A DNA stretch of 64,000 nt, from NCBI GenBank assembly GCA_016185345.1, contig JACPNS010000005.1:98117-162116 (forward strand). The letters run 5' to 3'. The notes under the pieces are model-generated. The model saw only the letters and a list, made by a program, of their open reading frames with translations. It was not told the origin of the DNA and ran no database searches. How positions within the stretch are numbered: the stretch's first letter is position 1; each line of letters opens with the position of its first letter. The stretch comes from Solirubrobacterales bacterium. Its GTDB lineage: Bacteria; Actinomycetota; Thermoleophilia; Solirubrobacterales; JACPNS01. The position numbers and the translations under genes were made by a program. Below are positions 33,509 through 43,094 of this stretch, piece by piece.

Positions 33509-35344
33509 CTACGAGGTCGGGGTCCAGATCGGGTCGGGTGGGGGATTGGTGGTGGCGGGGGGTTCGGCTGGATCCAGCGCTGAAGCGTCGTCGTCTTCGA
33601 CGAGACCCCAGACGCGCAGGCTTGCCTCACGGCCGCGTACTGCCATCTCCTCGACGAACTCGAAGTCGTTCGGCACCTCGCTCAGCGCGTCGCGCGTCTC
33701 GGCCGAGATGTACAGCTGGTACGGCGTACCTTTGGTCATGCCCTCGAGTCGCGCGGCGGTATTGGTGGTGTCGCCGATCGCCGTGTATTCCAGGCGCCGC
33801 TCGCTACCAACATTGCCGCTCATCACCGGCCCGGTGTTCAGCCCAATGCCCATTTTGAATCCAGCGCCGAGTCCGGCCGCGGCCATCCGATCATTGAAGA
33901 AGTGCATTCGCGCGAGCATCTCACGGGCCGCGCCCAGCGCCTTGTCGGCGTGGTCGTTCGTTTCGACGGGCGCGCCGAAGACGGCCATGATGCCGTCGCC
34001 CATAAACGACACCAGCGTCCCGCGGTGGTCCAGGATCGCCTCGCTCATCTCGGTCAGGTAGTCATTCAGCGTCGCGATCACCACCTCGGGCTCGAGCTTC
34101 TCCGAAAACGTCGTGAAGCCGCGCAGATCAGAGAACAGCAAGGTCGCGACGACGCGCTTACCGCCGAGCTTGTTGCCGTCGCCGGCCTCATCGAGCACCT
34201 GTTCGACGACGCTGTCGGGCGCGAACCGAGCGAACTCATTGCGCACGCGCTCCTTCTCGAACGCGGCTGACAGGAAGTTCACGCCGAGCGTCGCAACCAT
34301 CGAGAGCGCGAGCGCGAACAACGGAAACACGATCGGCAGGATGTAGCCGACGTTGAAAGCAAAGAAGGCCGCGAGCGTGTAGAACGCCGCTGCGGCGACG
34401 CACATTGCGAACGACCCCCAGGGGTCAATCTTCAGGTTCAACAATGGCGCCATGAATCCGAAGAGCAGGATCAGCAGGAGCACCACGATCCATGGCGCCT
34501 TATCGAGCGGGAAAGAGTTGAGGATCGTTGCGATGCTGTTGGCGTGGATCTCGGGGCCAGCCATCGACAGCGAGGTCGAGGTGCGGTGGACGTCCTGCAG
34601 GGCGTCGTTGGTTGCACCGACAACCACGATCCTTCCCTTGACCGCGCGCCTGTTGAAGCGCCCGGTGTAGACGTTCGAGAAGGAGATCTGCGGCAGCTTG
34701 TTCTCGCTGCTGAAGAAGTTGATCCACGCCGACCCATGAGGGAAGTTCTTGGCTGAAGGGGCCCTTCCGGTTGCGCGGGCCACCGCTGCGACCGGCAGCG
34801 TTGGGATCCCTCCGCGCACGCGATTGAACCTGCGAATCACGCCGTCATCGTCATACGGGAAGCGCGCGTTGCCGACCGTCGCGCCCATCTTCTTGACGTT
34901 CTCGTCTCCGCCCATGACGTTGGTCGATCCATTTCGCGGATCAGTCATGGTCGTCGCCAGGACTACGTTGCCGGCCCGGCTGATCGCATCCGCAAGCACG
35001 TAGTCGTCGTTCTCATACGGCGGCTCGCTGGGTTCGGTGTACTGGATGTCCTCGACGATCACCTTCGCGCCGGCCTCTGCAAGCTGATCGATCACCTTCG
35101 CCTGAACCGTGCGGCGAAAGGGGAAGCGCTTCTGGAGATCGTTGAAGGTTTTGTCGTCGATCGCTACGAGCACGATGTCGTCGACGGCCTTTTCGGGCAA
35201 CGGTCCGCGAAACGCGAAGCGCTGATCCACGGTCGAGAATTCAAGCGACCTCATCCCACCGAGCGCCCAGACGATGATCACGAGCAAAGTCGTGGCAGCG
35301 CTGAGGCCGAAGAGCCAGTAGTACTTGCGCTTACCGCTGAGCAC
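33509..35344 (-). CDS. CHASE2-domain class III nucleotide cyclase
   Basis: 611 residues. One N-terminal TM, an extracytoplasmic CHASE2 domain (about 35-275), a cluster of three TM helices (about 283-360) and a class III cyclase domain (395-580). Metal-binding Asp406 ('FSDLRGF') and Asp450 ('FMGDGIM') and the transition-state Asn528/Arg532 ('NTAARLE') are present. The adenine-selecting Lys position appears to be Ser446 and its partner Thr521, so the base specificity is not clear. It starts with GTG 3 nt after the stop of the exported FecR-like protein, so CHASE2 probably senses that protein or an envelope signal. Confidence 0.9.
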   Translation of the reverse strand: MLSGKRKYYWLFGLSAATTLLVIIVWALGGMRSLEFSTVDQRFAFRGPLPEKAVDDIVLVAIDDKTFNDLQKRFPFRRTVQAKVIDQLAEAGAKVIVEDIQYTEPSEPPYENDDYVLADAISRAGNVVLATTMTDPRNGSTNVMGGDENVKKMGATVGNARFPYDDDGVIRRFNRVRGGIPTLPVAAVARATGRAPSAKNFPHGSAWINFFSSENKLPQISFSNVYTGRFNRRAVKGRIVVVGATNDALQDVHRTSTSLSMAGPEIHANSIATILNSFPLDKAPWIVVLLLILLFGFMAPLLNLKIDPWGSFAMCVAAAAFYTLAAFFAFNVGYILPIVFPLFALALSMVATLGVNFLSAAFEKERVRNEFARFAPDSVVEQVLDEAGDGNKLGGKRVVATLLFSDLRGFTTFSEKLEPEVVIATLNDYLTEMSEAILDHRGTLVSFMGDGIMAVFGAPVETNDHADKALGAAREMLARMHFFNDRMAAAGLGAGFKMGIGLNTGPVMSGNVGSERRLEYTAIGDTTNTAARLEGMTKGTPYQLYISAETRDALSEVPNDFEFVEEMAVRGREASLRVWGLVEDDDASALDPAEPPATTNPPPDPIWTPTS

Positions 35345-35347
35345 GGC

Positions 35348-37198
35348 TCACCGCTTGTAGAAAATGAAGAACGATTTCCCGGCCTTCAAAGTGAAGTTCT
35401 CCCCGCGGATCGGATCGATCGTCACCGAACCGCGTGAGACCTTGAAAAGCGTGCCATTCGCGTAGTTGGCGACGTACCACCGAGTGCCACGAACCGCTGC
35501 CGATCCGCCCTTGCCAGAAGTCTTGAACTTGCCCTTGCCGTCGCCCCACAGTCCGTTCTTCTTCCTGCCGCGCTTCTTGGCGGTGTAGGCGAAGAGGCTG
35601 CGCTCGAGTTCGGCAGTGCTGGCAGCCGTTGCAAAGCCCGAGGCCTTCGCCACGAGATCGTCGCGGAGTTTCATGGTCGTGACCGGCTTGTCACCCGAGC
35701 CCTGGATGACCTGGAAGATTCCGTCCCAGAAGATCCCGTCATAAAGCGACCCGTCCTTGTTGGCGAGCGTCAGGCGCGCCTTGCCCTCACGCGCGTCGAT
35801 CACGGTGCCGATCGGAACGAGCATGTCCTTGGTCAACTTGACGAACTCGTTCGAGCCCGGGAGCTTCACGTAAACGTCGCCGGAGTCGAGTTGGAGATTG
35901 GTGGTCTCGCGGATGACTGGCTGACCGTCCGGCGACGGCGAAGGCGCAGCGGCTGCCGGAACATTGATCAGCTGGTGCTTCTGAACGCTCCACCCATCCT
36001 GCGTCGTAACTCGATAAGCGATGTCGTCCTGGCCACCGGCCGGTCCCGCCGTGTACGTGAGCTGGGACAGATCCACGGTGGGCGCGGCCGTTCCGAGCGT
36101 CTGCGAGTTTGTGACCTCGAACTCACGAACTGTCGAGTCGTCAAAGTCTGTGCACTCAGGTGTGAACGTGACGCTCTCGCCGCGCCGCACGGTGATCGGC
36201 GGCGACGGCGTGCAAATCGGGTTCGGGTAGGCGAACAGGTCCGCCAGCTGCGGTGTTTCGGTGGTCGCAAGAAACATGTTCTGCCAGTTCTCGACAGCGG
36301 CGAATCCGAGGTTGCCGCCATTGAAAGCAAAGCCTTGAACGCTTCCGAGCAGCGTGCCCGTAGCAAGGCTGAAGACATCAACCTCGTTGCTCTTGGTGCC
36401 GTAGAGACGATTCGTGTTGGGATCCACCGACAGTGAGTTGTAGTCGTTGCCGGTCGGCCCGCTGAGCGATCGCACGGTATTGGCGATGTCGTCGCCGGAA
36501 ACCATCTCGATCGTTCCAGTGCCCTCGACCGCGATGTAGAGGTTGTTCCTCGTCCTGTCGAACGCAAGCGCGCCCGGCTCGGGGCCTGCCGGCCATGTCG
36601 CCATGTTGATGAAGTCGAAGGCGCCGCCGTCGGGGTATCCATCAAACCGGATCACGCCGCGAAAGCCGCCATTGTCGAGCGTCATGTAGCCGCCGCCGGT
36701 CAGGGTGTTGAAGGCGATCCCGCCGGGATTGTCGATCGGAATCCCGCCGATGTCAGAAACCTCGATCGCGTCGGCGTAGGCGACGGGGTCGTTCGGCGAC
36801 CCGTCGGTGTAGCGCGGGTAGGCGAGCAGGCGGTCGTTCGCGGTGTCGGTGATGAACAGCAGGCCGGGGCCGGGGTTCAGTGCAACTCCGCCGATTGATC
36901 CGATCTCGCCTGGACCGGTTCCCGGCGTGCCATCGACAGCGTCCGTCGGAGCTACCACGCCGGTGTCGAGCAGGTCGTATCCGCGCAGCACCGCCTCACC
37001 CGGCAACTGGTCGGCAAACCAGGCGTTTCTACCGATCGAGTCTGCGGGTTCGGCCCAGAGTCCGGTGAGCGTCGTGAAGGGCGTGTAGTCGCGGTTGCCT
37101 ACGGTCTGGAAGACCGAGGCATTGGCAACGCCGCCGAGAGCGCACGAAAAGAAGACCGTTGCGAGCAGCGCGAGTATCCAACGCCGTCTCAGGCGCAT
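35348..37198 (-). CDS. Exported propeller protein with FecR-like C-terminal domain, short form
   Basis: 616 residues. Signal peptide (1-28, ending 'ANAS'). An NHL/SMP30-like region (about 30-330) contains repeated 'GGVALNPG', 'LFITDTAND' and 'GALAFD' strands. A short linker region follows, then a FecR-like domain (about 430-616) with 'SGDVYVKLPG', 'PIGTVIDAREGKARLTL', 'KKNGLWGDGKGKF' and 'AVRGTRWYV'. The same N- and C-terminal modules flank the five Ig-like domains of the upstream 1023-residue gene, whose reading frame overlaps this one by 10 nt. Probably an envelope signal or scaffold protein for the downstream CHASE2 cyclase. Confidence 0.8.
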   Translation of the reverse strand: MRLRRRWILALLATVFFSCALGGVANASVFQTVGNRDYTPFTTLTGLWAEPADSIGRNAWFADQLPGEAVLRGYDLLDTGVVAPTDAVDGTPGTGPGEIGSIGGVALNPGPGLLFITDTANDRLLAYPRYTDGSPNDPVAYADAIEVSDIGGIPIDNPGGIAFNTLTGGGYMTLDNGGFRGVIRFDGYPDGGAFDFINMATWPAGPEPGALAFDRTRNNLYIAVEGTGTIEMVSGDDIANTVRSLSGPTGNDYNSLSVDPNTNRLYGTKSNEVDVFSLATGTLLGSVQGFAFNGGNLGFAAVENWQNMFLATTETPQLADLFAYPNPICTPSPPITVRRGESVTFTPECTDFDDSTVREFEVTNSQTLGTAAPTVDLSQLTYTAGPAGGQDDIAYRVTTQDGWSVQKHQLINVPAAAAPSPSPDGQPVIRETTNLQLDSGDVYVKLPGSNEFVKLTKDMLVPIGTVIDAREGKARLTLANKDGSLYDGIFWDGIFQVIQGSGDKPVTTMKLRDDLVAKASGFATAASTAELERSLFAYTAKKRGRKKNGLWGDGKGKFKTSGKGGSAAVRGTRWYVANYANGTLFKVSRGSVTIDPIRGENFTLKAGKSFFIFYKR

Positions 37199-40100
37199 CC
37201 CTTCTTCGGCTTCGCCTTCTTGCGGGTCTTCTTCCTCTTCTGGCTCTCGGTCAGCGGCTTGTACTCAATGAAGCGTGACTCGCCCGCCTTCAGATCAAAA
37301 CAGTCGCCGTGAGTGGGCCGCACATTGACGATTCCGCGATCGACCCTGAAGAGTGTGCCGCCCTCGTAGTTGGCGACATACCACTTGGTTCCGCGCACGG
37401 TCGCCGAGCCGCCTGCGCCTGATGTCTTGAACTTGCCTTTGCCGTTGCCCCATAGACCGTTCTTCTTCTTGCCGCGTTTGGCGATCTGCACTTCGCGAAA
37501 AGGGTTCGCGTCGATGCGCGGTAGGGCGTCCGAGCTATTCGCCTCCTCGACAAGGTCGTCGCGCAGCTTCATGATCGCGATCGGCGCGTCGCCGGTCCCC
37601 TGATAGACCTGGAAGATACCGCCCCAGAACTCGGCCTCGTAGGTCGAGCCGTCCTGGTTGGCGAGCGTCAGTTTTGCGGTGCCCTTGCGGGCGTCCACGA
37701 TCGTGCCGACGGGGACAAGCAGGGCTTCGCTCAGCGGGATGTATTTGTCGCTGCCCGGCAGCTTGACCAAGACCTCCCCGGCGGTCGGCTCGAGGTTCGC
37801 GGTCTTGCGGATGAAGGGCTCCGCGCCGGCTGCGGCGGCTTGCACCGGCTGCTCGAAGATCACCGCGACGGATTTCGCCGCGGTGCGTTCGGCGTCGTCG
37901 GTGCAGCTCACCGTGATCGTGTTGCTCCCGGGGACGAGCTGAATCGTCGCGCCGTCGGTACGCGTGCAGTCCGGGCTTTCGTCGGTGTCGTCGGTCACCG
38001 AGTAGCGCAGGACAGTCTGGTTTGACGAAGTCCTCGCGCCGTCGGTGGGCGCGGTGATCTCGATCTGCGGGGGGGCAGCATCGAAAGTCACGGTCGCCGA
38101 GTCGGATCCGATCCGGCCGGCCTGGTCGGTGCAGCTGACGACGATCGTGTTCGGACCTGCCGTGAGCGGCAACGAGGCGCCACTCGAAGTGTCGCAGCTG
38201 GGCTCATTGTCGGCGTCGTCGCTGACCGAGAAGTTCACCGTGGCGGTCGGCGAAGTGACCAGAGCGCGGTCGACTGGCTCTGTGATCTCAACCCGCGGCG
38301 GAGCGGCGTCGAATGTGACGGCCGTCACGGCGGAACCCTTGTTGCCGACGGAGTCCTGACACTCGACCGAGATCAGATTGTCACCGACATCGAGGCCCAC
38401 CTCAGCACCGTTGGCGATGTCGCAGGTCGGCGCGGACGCATAGTTGTCCGAAACCGTGTACTCGAGCGTGGCGGTCGAGTTCGTCGTGACCGTCCCGCTG
38501 ATCGGCGAAGTGATCTCGACCACCGGCGCTTTCTCGTCGTAGTTCACGGTCACCTCGTCGCTGCCTGCGTTCTCGGCACCGTCGTAGCAATCCACGCTGA
38601 TCACGTTCGCACCCGGCACGAGCGAGATCTCGTCGCCGTTCGCCCGGCTGCAGCTCGGCGATTCATCGCGATCATCCGTGACGGTGAAGCCCAGGTTGAC
38701 CGACGGAGCGCCAACCACGGCGCCGTCGACCGGCGCGGTTATCGCAACCTCTGGCGCAGTCGTGTCCGGCGGCAGATACGTAAAAGAGACCGAATTCTGC
38801 CCGATGTTGCCCGAGTCGTCTACGCAGCTAACGGTGATCGCGTTGCGTCCCTCGTCCAATGGAATCTGCTGCTCGTCTGCGTAGTCGCACTCGGGCGAGC
38901 TGTCGCGGTTGTCGCTGACCGTGAAGCGCAGCGTGGTCGGCGAGACGTCGAGCGTCGCCTCGGCCGATGGCGCCGTGATGTTGACGACCGGAGCGGTTTC
39001 GTCCGGTGAGATCACGCTGATCGGCTGTTGGTAGGTGATGCTGCGCCCGTTCTGAGTGGTCACGCGGTAGGAGAGCTCGTCGGATCCGAGCGCATCGGGG
39101 TAGGCGCTGTAGTCGATCGCGCCGTAGGTGTTGCTCACCTGCGCGCTGCCGATTTCGGGCGCGCTCGTGACCTCGAACTCAAGCGTCGTCGAGCCGTCGG
39201 AATCCGTGCAGTTCGGAATGAACGTGAGTACTTCGCCGGAGACGACCTCGAGCGCGTCGCTCGGGGTGCAGGTCGGAATCGGGTTGACAACGAGGTCGCG
39301 CAGGTAGGGCGCGCCAAGACTTGCGAGGAAGAACTTTCCGCTGCTCGGCAGCGTCGCAAGCGAAGCATTCTGGCTGAACGGCGGATCATTCACAACCCCC
39401 AAAAGCTGCGAGGTCTTGAGGCTGAAGACCTCGGTCGAGTCCGATTTCGCACCAAACAGGCGATTGGATTCGTTGTCAACCGCGAGCGACTTGAAATCTC
39501 CCGAGCTGCTTGAGAAGAACTCACCGGCGCGGTTCTCGATGAAGGGTGTGTAGCCCTTGATCTTTGACAGTCCATCGATCGCGACGTAGAGGTCTCCGGT
39601 GACTGGATCCAACGTCATCTGTCCCGGCCCGTTCGTACTGTTCCAACTGCTCGGATCCCACACGAACTTGAGCCACGAGAGCGAAGGGCCCGAAGGGGTC
39701 GGATTGAAGACGAGCAGCCCGCGCTGGCCGTTGCCGTTCTTGACCGAGGCGTAACCGTAGTTGTTGCCGGTGGTGTCGATCGCAATGCCCTTGGGCTCGG
39801 AAATGGAAAAGCCGGGGTTGAAGTTGTTGACCGAGAACGCGTTCATGTAGCTCACGGGATCATTGGGGCTCTCGTCGTTTGCGCGCGGGTAGACGGTGAT
39901 CTGGTTGTTCCCCAAGTCGGTGATGTAGAGATTGTTCAGCGTCGGGCTGAATGCGAGCGCGCTGACGCGGCCGATCTTTCCGGGGCCGACGTCGTCGCTG
40001 CCGTCGATCGTGGCGAGCTGGACAGGCGACAGCGGATCAGACTGATCAAACCCGCGAAGGATGTCCTCGTCGGCGAGGCGGTCCACGAACCAGACGTACT

Positions 40101-40260
40101 TGCCAGCTCCGCCGGTGCCTTCAGCCTGGACCGGTCCAAAGCCGGTGAAGGGCGTCGCATCGCGCGATCCGTTGTTCTGGAACACCGTCGCCGAGGCCGG
40201 GGCCGGGAGCGCAAACAGCGCAAAGCAGATCAGCCCGGTGAGAATCGTCTGACGATTCAT
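37189..40260 (-). CDS. Exported propeller / Ig-like / FecR-like protein, long form
   Basis: 1023 residues. Signal peptide (1-24, 'ASA'). NHL-like propeller (about 25-330), linker, then five Ig/HYR-like repeats of about 80 residues, each with two Cys in 'SPxC...ISVxC' spacing, suggesting disulphides outside the cell. The C-terminal FecR-like domain (about 815-1000) matches that of the downstream paralogue and ends in a Lys-rich tail. First certain gene of a three-gene operon with the paralogue and the CHASE2 cyclase. An upstream 78-residue frame would overlap its ATG by ATGA, but I am not confident it is a gene. Confidence 0.82.
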   Translation of the reverse strand: MNRQTILTGLICFALFALPAPASATVFQNNGSRDATPFTGFGPVQAEGTGGAGKYVWFVDRLADEDILRGFDQSDPLSPVQLATIDGSDDVGPGKIGRVSALAFSPTLNNLYITDLGNNQITVYPRANDESPNDPVSYMNAFSVNNFNPGFSISEPKGIAIDTTGNNYGYASVKNGNGQRGLLVFNPTPSGPSLSWLKFVWDPSSWNSTNGPGQMTLDPVTGDLYVAIDGLSKIKGYTPFIENRAGEFFSSSSGDFKSLAVDNESNRLFGAKSDSTEVFSLKTSQLLGVVNDPPFSQNASLATLPSSGKFFLASLGAPYLRDLVVNPIPTCTPSDALEVVSGEVLTFIPNCTDSDGSTTLEFEVTSAPEIGSAQVSNTYGAIDYSAYPDALGSDELSYRVTTQNGRSITYQQPISVISPDETAPVVNITAPSAEATLDVSPTTLRFTVSDNRDSSPECDYADEQQIPLDEGRNAITVSCVDDSGNIGQNSVSFTYLPPDTTAPEVAITAPVDGAVVGAPSVNLGFTVTDDRDESPSCSRANGDEISLVPGANVISVDCYDGAENAGSDEVTVNYDEKAPVVEITSPISGTVTTNSTATLEYTVSDNYASAPTCDIANGAEVGLDVGDNLISVECQDSVGNKGSAVTAVTFDAAPPRVEITEPVDRALVTSPTATVNFSVSDDADNEPSCDTSSGASLPLTAGPNTIVVSCTDQAGRIGSDSATVTFDAAPPQIEITAPTDGARTSSNQTVLRYSVTDDTDESPDCTRTDGATIQLVPGSNTITVSCTDDAERTAAKSVAVIFEQPVQAAAAGAEPFIRKTANLEPTAGEVLVKLPGSDKYIPLSEALLVPVGTIVDARKGTAKLTLANQDGSTYEAEFWGGIFQVYQGTGDAPIAIMKLRDDLVEEANSSDALPRIDANPFREVQIAKRGKKKNGLWGNGKGKFKTSGAGGSATVRGTKWYVANYEGGTLFRVDRGIVNVRPTHGDCFDLKAGESRFIEYKPLTESQKRKKTRKKAKPKKGCA

Positions 40261-40638
40261 TTACTGGTGCCGCCTGTAGAAAAGTCCAGAGGGTTGCCGC
40301 AGTAGACGACGTTCTGAGTCGGCTCGGCGAGAGCCGGCGTCGCTCCCGCGGGCATGGCGATCTCAGCGCAGGAGAGCGCGAGCGATCTTTCGAGGCAATC
40401 TTTTTTCAAGGTGCTTTCCGAGTGAAGAGTTGAAGGCGGACCGCGAGCTTGCACGCGCTCGCGAAACAGAGCAAGGCGCGACCGAGCACGCATTGCGTTG
40501 CGACGAATCTACCGGCAACCGGACAGAAAGTTGTTTTCGCTCGGACAGAATTGTGAAGTCCCCTTTGGCCCTGTGTACAAGGCTGTACACACGTTTCACA
40601 CAGGCTTTTCCAAGCCTTCTGAACTACGATCACGCAGC
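40261..40638. other. Divergent regulatory gap before the epimerase and the envelope operon
   Basis: No confident gene. A minus-strand 78-residue frame (40257-40493) would overlap the ATG of the 1023-residue gene as ATGA, but its first half has Arg-rich, shadow-like composition and no recognised domain. The gap contains the palindrome at 40572-40591 and a short stem-loop AGGCTT-TTCC-AAGCCT (40602-40617) just upstream of the epimerase. Confidence 0.4.
40572..40591. promoter_or_regulatory. Perfect palindromic operator candidate upstream of the epimerase
   Basis: TGTGTACA-AGGC-TGTACACA: 8-bp arms with a 4-bp spacer, perfect dyad symmetry except the centre. It ends 47 nt before the epimerase ATG. 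The shape suits a dimeric repressor (TetR- or GntR-like); none is encoded nearby. Confidence 0.6.
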
Positions 40639-41583
40639 ATGAGAGCTCTTGTCACCGGCGGCTGCGGATTTATCGGCTCAAACCTCGTCGATGCGTTGGT
40701 TGCGCGCGGCGATGAAGTCCGTGTGCTCGACAACCTCGCCACCGGTCGCCGCGCCAACCTCGATGGTGCGATCGCCGCCGGCGCCGTGCTGGTTGAGCAG
40801 TCGATCACCGACCGAGCCGCCGTGGACTCGTTGCTCGCGGATTTTACTCCCGACACGATCTTCCACCTCGGCGCCCAGATCGATGTTCGCCGCTCGGTCT
40901 CGGATCCGCGCTTTGACAGCGAGGTGAATATCGGCGGCACGATCAATCTGATCGAGTCCGCCCGCGAGCACGGTCGTCCGCGGATCGTCTTCAGCTCGAC
41001 GGGCGGTGCGATCTACGGCGAGGCTCCGGCCGATCAGATCCCAACGCCGGAGAGTTTCGTGCCTAAGCCCGAGGCGCCGTACGGCCAGGCGAAGTACGCC
41101 GCCGAGGGTTACATGTGGCTGGCCGAGCGGCTTTACGAGCAATCGGTCGTCGCGCTTAGATACGGCAATGTCTACGGGCCGCGACAGGATCCGCTCGGCG
41201 AGGCCGGTGTGATTGCGATTTTCTGCGGCAAGCTTCTGGGTGGCGAACGGCCGACGGTCTTTGGCGACGGCACCCAGACGCGCGACTACGTGTACGTCGA
41301 CGACGTCGTGGCCGCGAACATCGCGGCCGCAGAGTCCGACGTCACCGGGCCGATCAACATCGGCACCGGTCGCGAGACCTCAGTGCTCGATCTGATCGCG
41401 GCGCTCACCCCGTATTCGGGCGCGGATTTTACGCCGATGTTTGAAGACGCTCGACTCGGCGAGCTGCCGCGCAGCGCGCTCGATGTCTCACGCGCGCTTG
41501 AGCTGATCGGTTGGAGCGCGAAGGTTGAACTCTCGGAAGGACTCGGCACGACGCTCGAGTCCGCGCGCAGCGAACTCTCCTGA
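40639..41583 (+). CDS. NAD-dependent sugar-nucleotide epimerase (UDP-glucose 4-epimerase-like)
   Basis: 314 residues, extended SDR. NAD-binding 'TGGCGFIGSN' at residues 6-15, 'IFHLGAQIDVRRS', catalytic Tyr/Lys in 'PYGQAKYAAE', and 'GDGTQTRDYVYVDDV'. Family role: epimerisation of UDP-glucose/UDP-galactose or a related nucleotide sugar for surface glycan synthesis. The start is fixed by the nucleotide-binding motif. A strong palindrome and a small stem-loop lie in its leader. Confidence 0.88.
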   Translation: MRALVTGGCGFIGSNLVDALVARGDEVRVLDNLATGRRANLDGAIAAGAVLVEQSITDRAAVDSLLADFTPDTIFHLGAQIDVRRSVSDPRFDSEVNIGGTINLIESAREHGRPRIVFSSTGGAIYGEAPADQIPTPESFVPKPEAPYGQAKYAAEGYMWLAERLYEQSVVALRYGNVYGPRQDPLGEAGVIAIFCGKLLGGERPTVFGDGTQTRDYVYVDDVVAANIAAAESDVTGPINIGTGRETSVLDLIAALTPYSGADFTPMFEDARLGELPRSALDVSRALELIGWSAKVELSEGLGTTLESARSELS

Positions 41584-41592
41584 CCGCCTCGG

Positions 41593-41660
41593 AACCGATC
41601 CGTACCTGATTCGGTTTTTAAAGCGAATCGGCGACCGCGAGGACGCGCGATCGCCGATTC
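41593..41660. terminator. Two hairpins after the epimerase gene
   Basis: AACCGA/TCGGTT (41593-41616) is followed by a T-run, a short Rho-independent-type terminator. GAATCGGCGA/TCGCCGATTC (41625-41660) is a perfect 10-bp inverted repeat with a 16-nt loop. They lie in the 260-bp gap between convergent genes and could stop transcription from either side. Confidence 0.55.
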
Positions 41661-41843
41661 TGAAGGGTGCTGCGACGATCGGGGACATACGAGTCTCAGC
41701 TTGGTACCCATGTTCGCGGTAGGTCTTGATTCGGTGATGGGGGCAGACTCCCAAGCCGAACGATTAGCTACCACTTAGCTCGATTTTCGACTTTTGTCAC
41801 CAAAGCTTTAGCGGTTACTGGACGGTTAGCCAAGAAATCAAAC

Positions 41844-43094
41844 TTATGTCCATTCGACGGGTTTAGGCGCTCTGCGCTCCTGAACGTAGGGCCTCAAATT
41901 CTCTGAAAGCCAGACCCAGCCGAGAGTCAAAGCGATCATCAGGAACGGCAATGCGGGGATACGCAGGGTGTTTCCATCTGCCGACAAGAACGTTGCAAAT
42001 GGAAGGGTTATCGCTGGCAGCGCCAGTAGCCGCGCGGCAGATCCCGCCCCCTCGGCAAAGAGCGCGAGGATGCCGAGCATGATCAGCGCGACGAACAGGA
42101 CCATGAAGAACGCGATCAGGCCGCGCGTCACGGCCTGGTAGTTCGAGTCGGAGCGCACCGAGATCGGCAGGATCCATTCGTAGTTCCAGTTCGTGCTCGA
42201 GTAGGTCCCTCGCGCAAAGCGGGCGTTCCACGGAGTGCCGACCATGTAGGCGCGGTTGCCGACGGTCTTGACTGAATTGGGAAGCTTGCCGGCGTCCTGC
42301 TGGATCCAGGCGCGTACCTGCTCGCTCGGGATACCGTCCGCGGTCTGCGTCTGAATGACGGCGAGCCAGCTCGCCGGAAGCAGGACCACGGCCACAAGGA
42401 GCAACACCGCGTGATCGGTTCCGAGGCCGCGGAATGCCCACCAGATGACCAGCGGCGCGAGTAGAAGCGCAGCGGGGTTGAAAAGGATTGCGGCGCCCAG
42501 CGTGAAGCCCGCGCTGATCGTCAGCAGGACGAGCTTCGGATTGCTGCCATTTGGTGGACGTTCGCGGAGGATCGTGATCTGCCAGATGGCGAGAATGACA
42601 AGGAACATCAACGGGATTTGCGGCGCGAGTCCGCCGGGGAGTTCGATCAGAGCGATCGACATCGTGATCAGGATTGACGGGACGAGCGCGGCGTAGCCGA
42701 ACAGGACTCGGCGGGAGAGGGCGAAGGTGATGAGTGTTGCCAGGGCGACGAGGCCGGCTTGGACGACAAGGAGGTTGATCGCGAGCTTGTGCGGCGTGGC
42801 CGTCGATCCTCCTGCGAGTTCGGCCAGGCCACGGGTGAGCCCGCCGTATCCGGGCGCGAACGCGCGGGTGAGGTCATTTGAGTTGGGCGCGACGTCGCCG
42901 AAGAAGGCGTCCTGCGCGCCTGCCCAGCCGTGGCCGGTCTGCGTCAGAGCCGCCTGGAACGGCAATTCATATTCGAACTGCACAAACCAGATCACCCGAG
43001 CGACAATCCCGATGAGCACGATGAACGCGCACCAGCCCCAAAGGCGTGCAGGAGTGGCGCGGTCGATAGCCGCGGGTGCGCGAACGGTTTTCAC
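41844..43094 (-). CDS. Polytopic membrane protein, GT-C/GT39-like
   Basis: About 416 residues with roughly nine to ten TM helices. The first extracytoplasmic loop contains acidic residues and 'RAFAPGYGGL'-type sequence, as in GT-C glycosyltransferases that use polyprenyl-phosphate sugars. The exact family is not certain. The GTG at 43094 sits just before the first TM helix; sequence further upstream in this frame is basic and unlike a membrane protein, so I exclude it. No SD is evident. Confidence 0.65.
   Translation of the reverse strand: MKTVRAPAAIDRATPARLWGWCAFIVLIGIVARVIWFVQFEYELPFQAALTQTGHGWAGAQDAFFGDVAPNSNDLTRAFAPGYGGLTRGLAELAGGSTATPHKLAINLLVVQAGLVALATLITFALSRRVLFGYAALVPSILITMSIALIELPGGLAPQIPLMFLVILAIWQITILRERPPNGSNPKLVLLTISAGFTLGAAILFNPAALLLAPLVIWWAFRGLGTDHAVLLLVAVVLLPASWLAVIQTQTADGIPSEQVRAWIQQDAGKLPNSVKTVGNRAYMVGTPWNARFARGTYSSTNWNYEWILPISVRSDSNYQAVTRGLIAFFMVLFVALIMLGILALFAEGAGSAARLLALPAITLPFATFLSADGNTLRIPALPFLMIALTLGWVWLSENLRPYVQERRAPKPVEWT

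Noticed and set aside
40257-40493. 78-residue gene upstream of the long propeller protein
   Set aside because: The ATGA overlap is suggestive, but composition, lack of domain and a poor start make it too weak to call as a gene.
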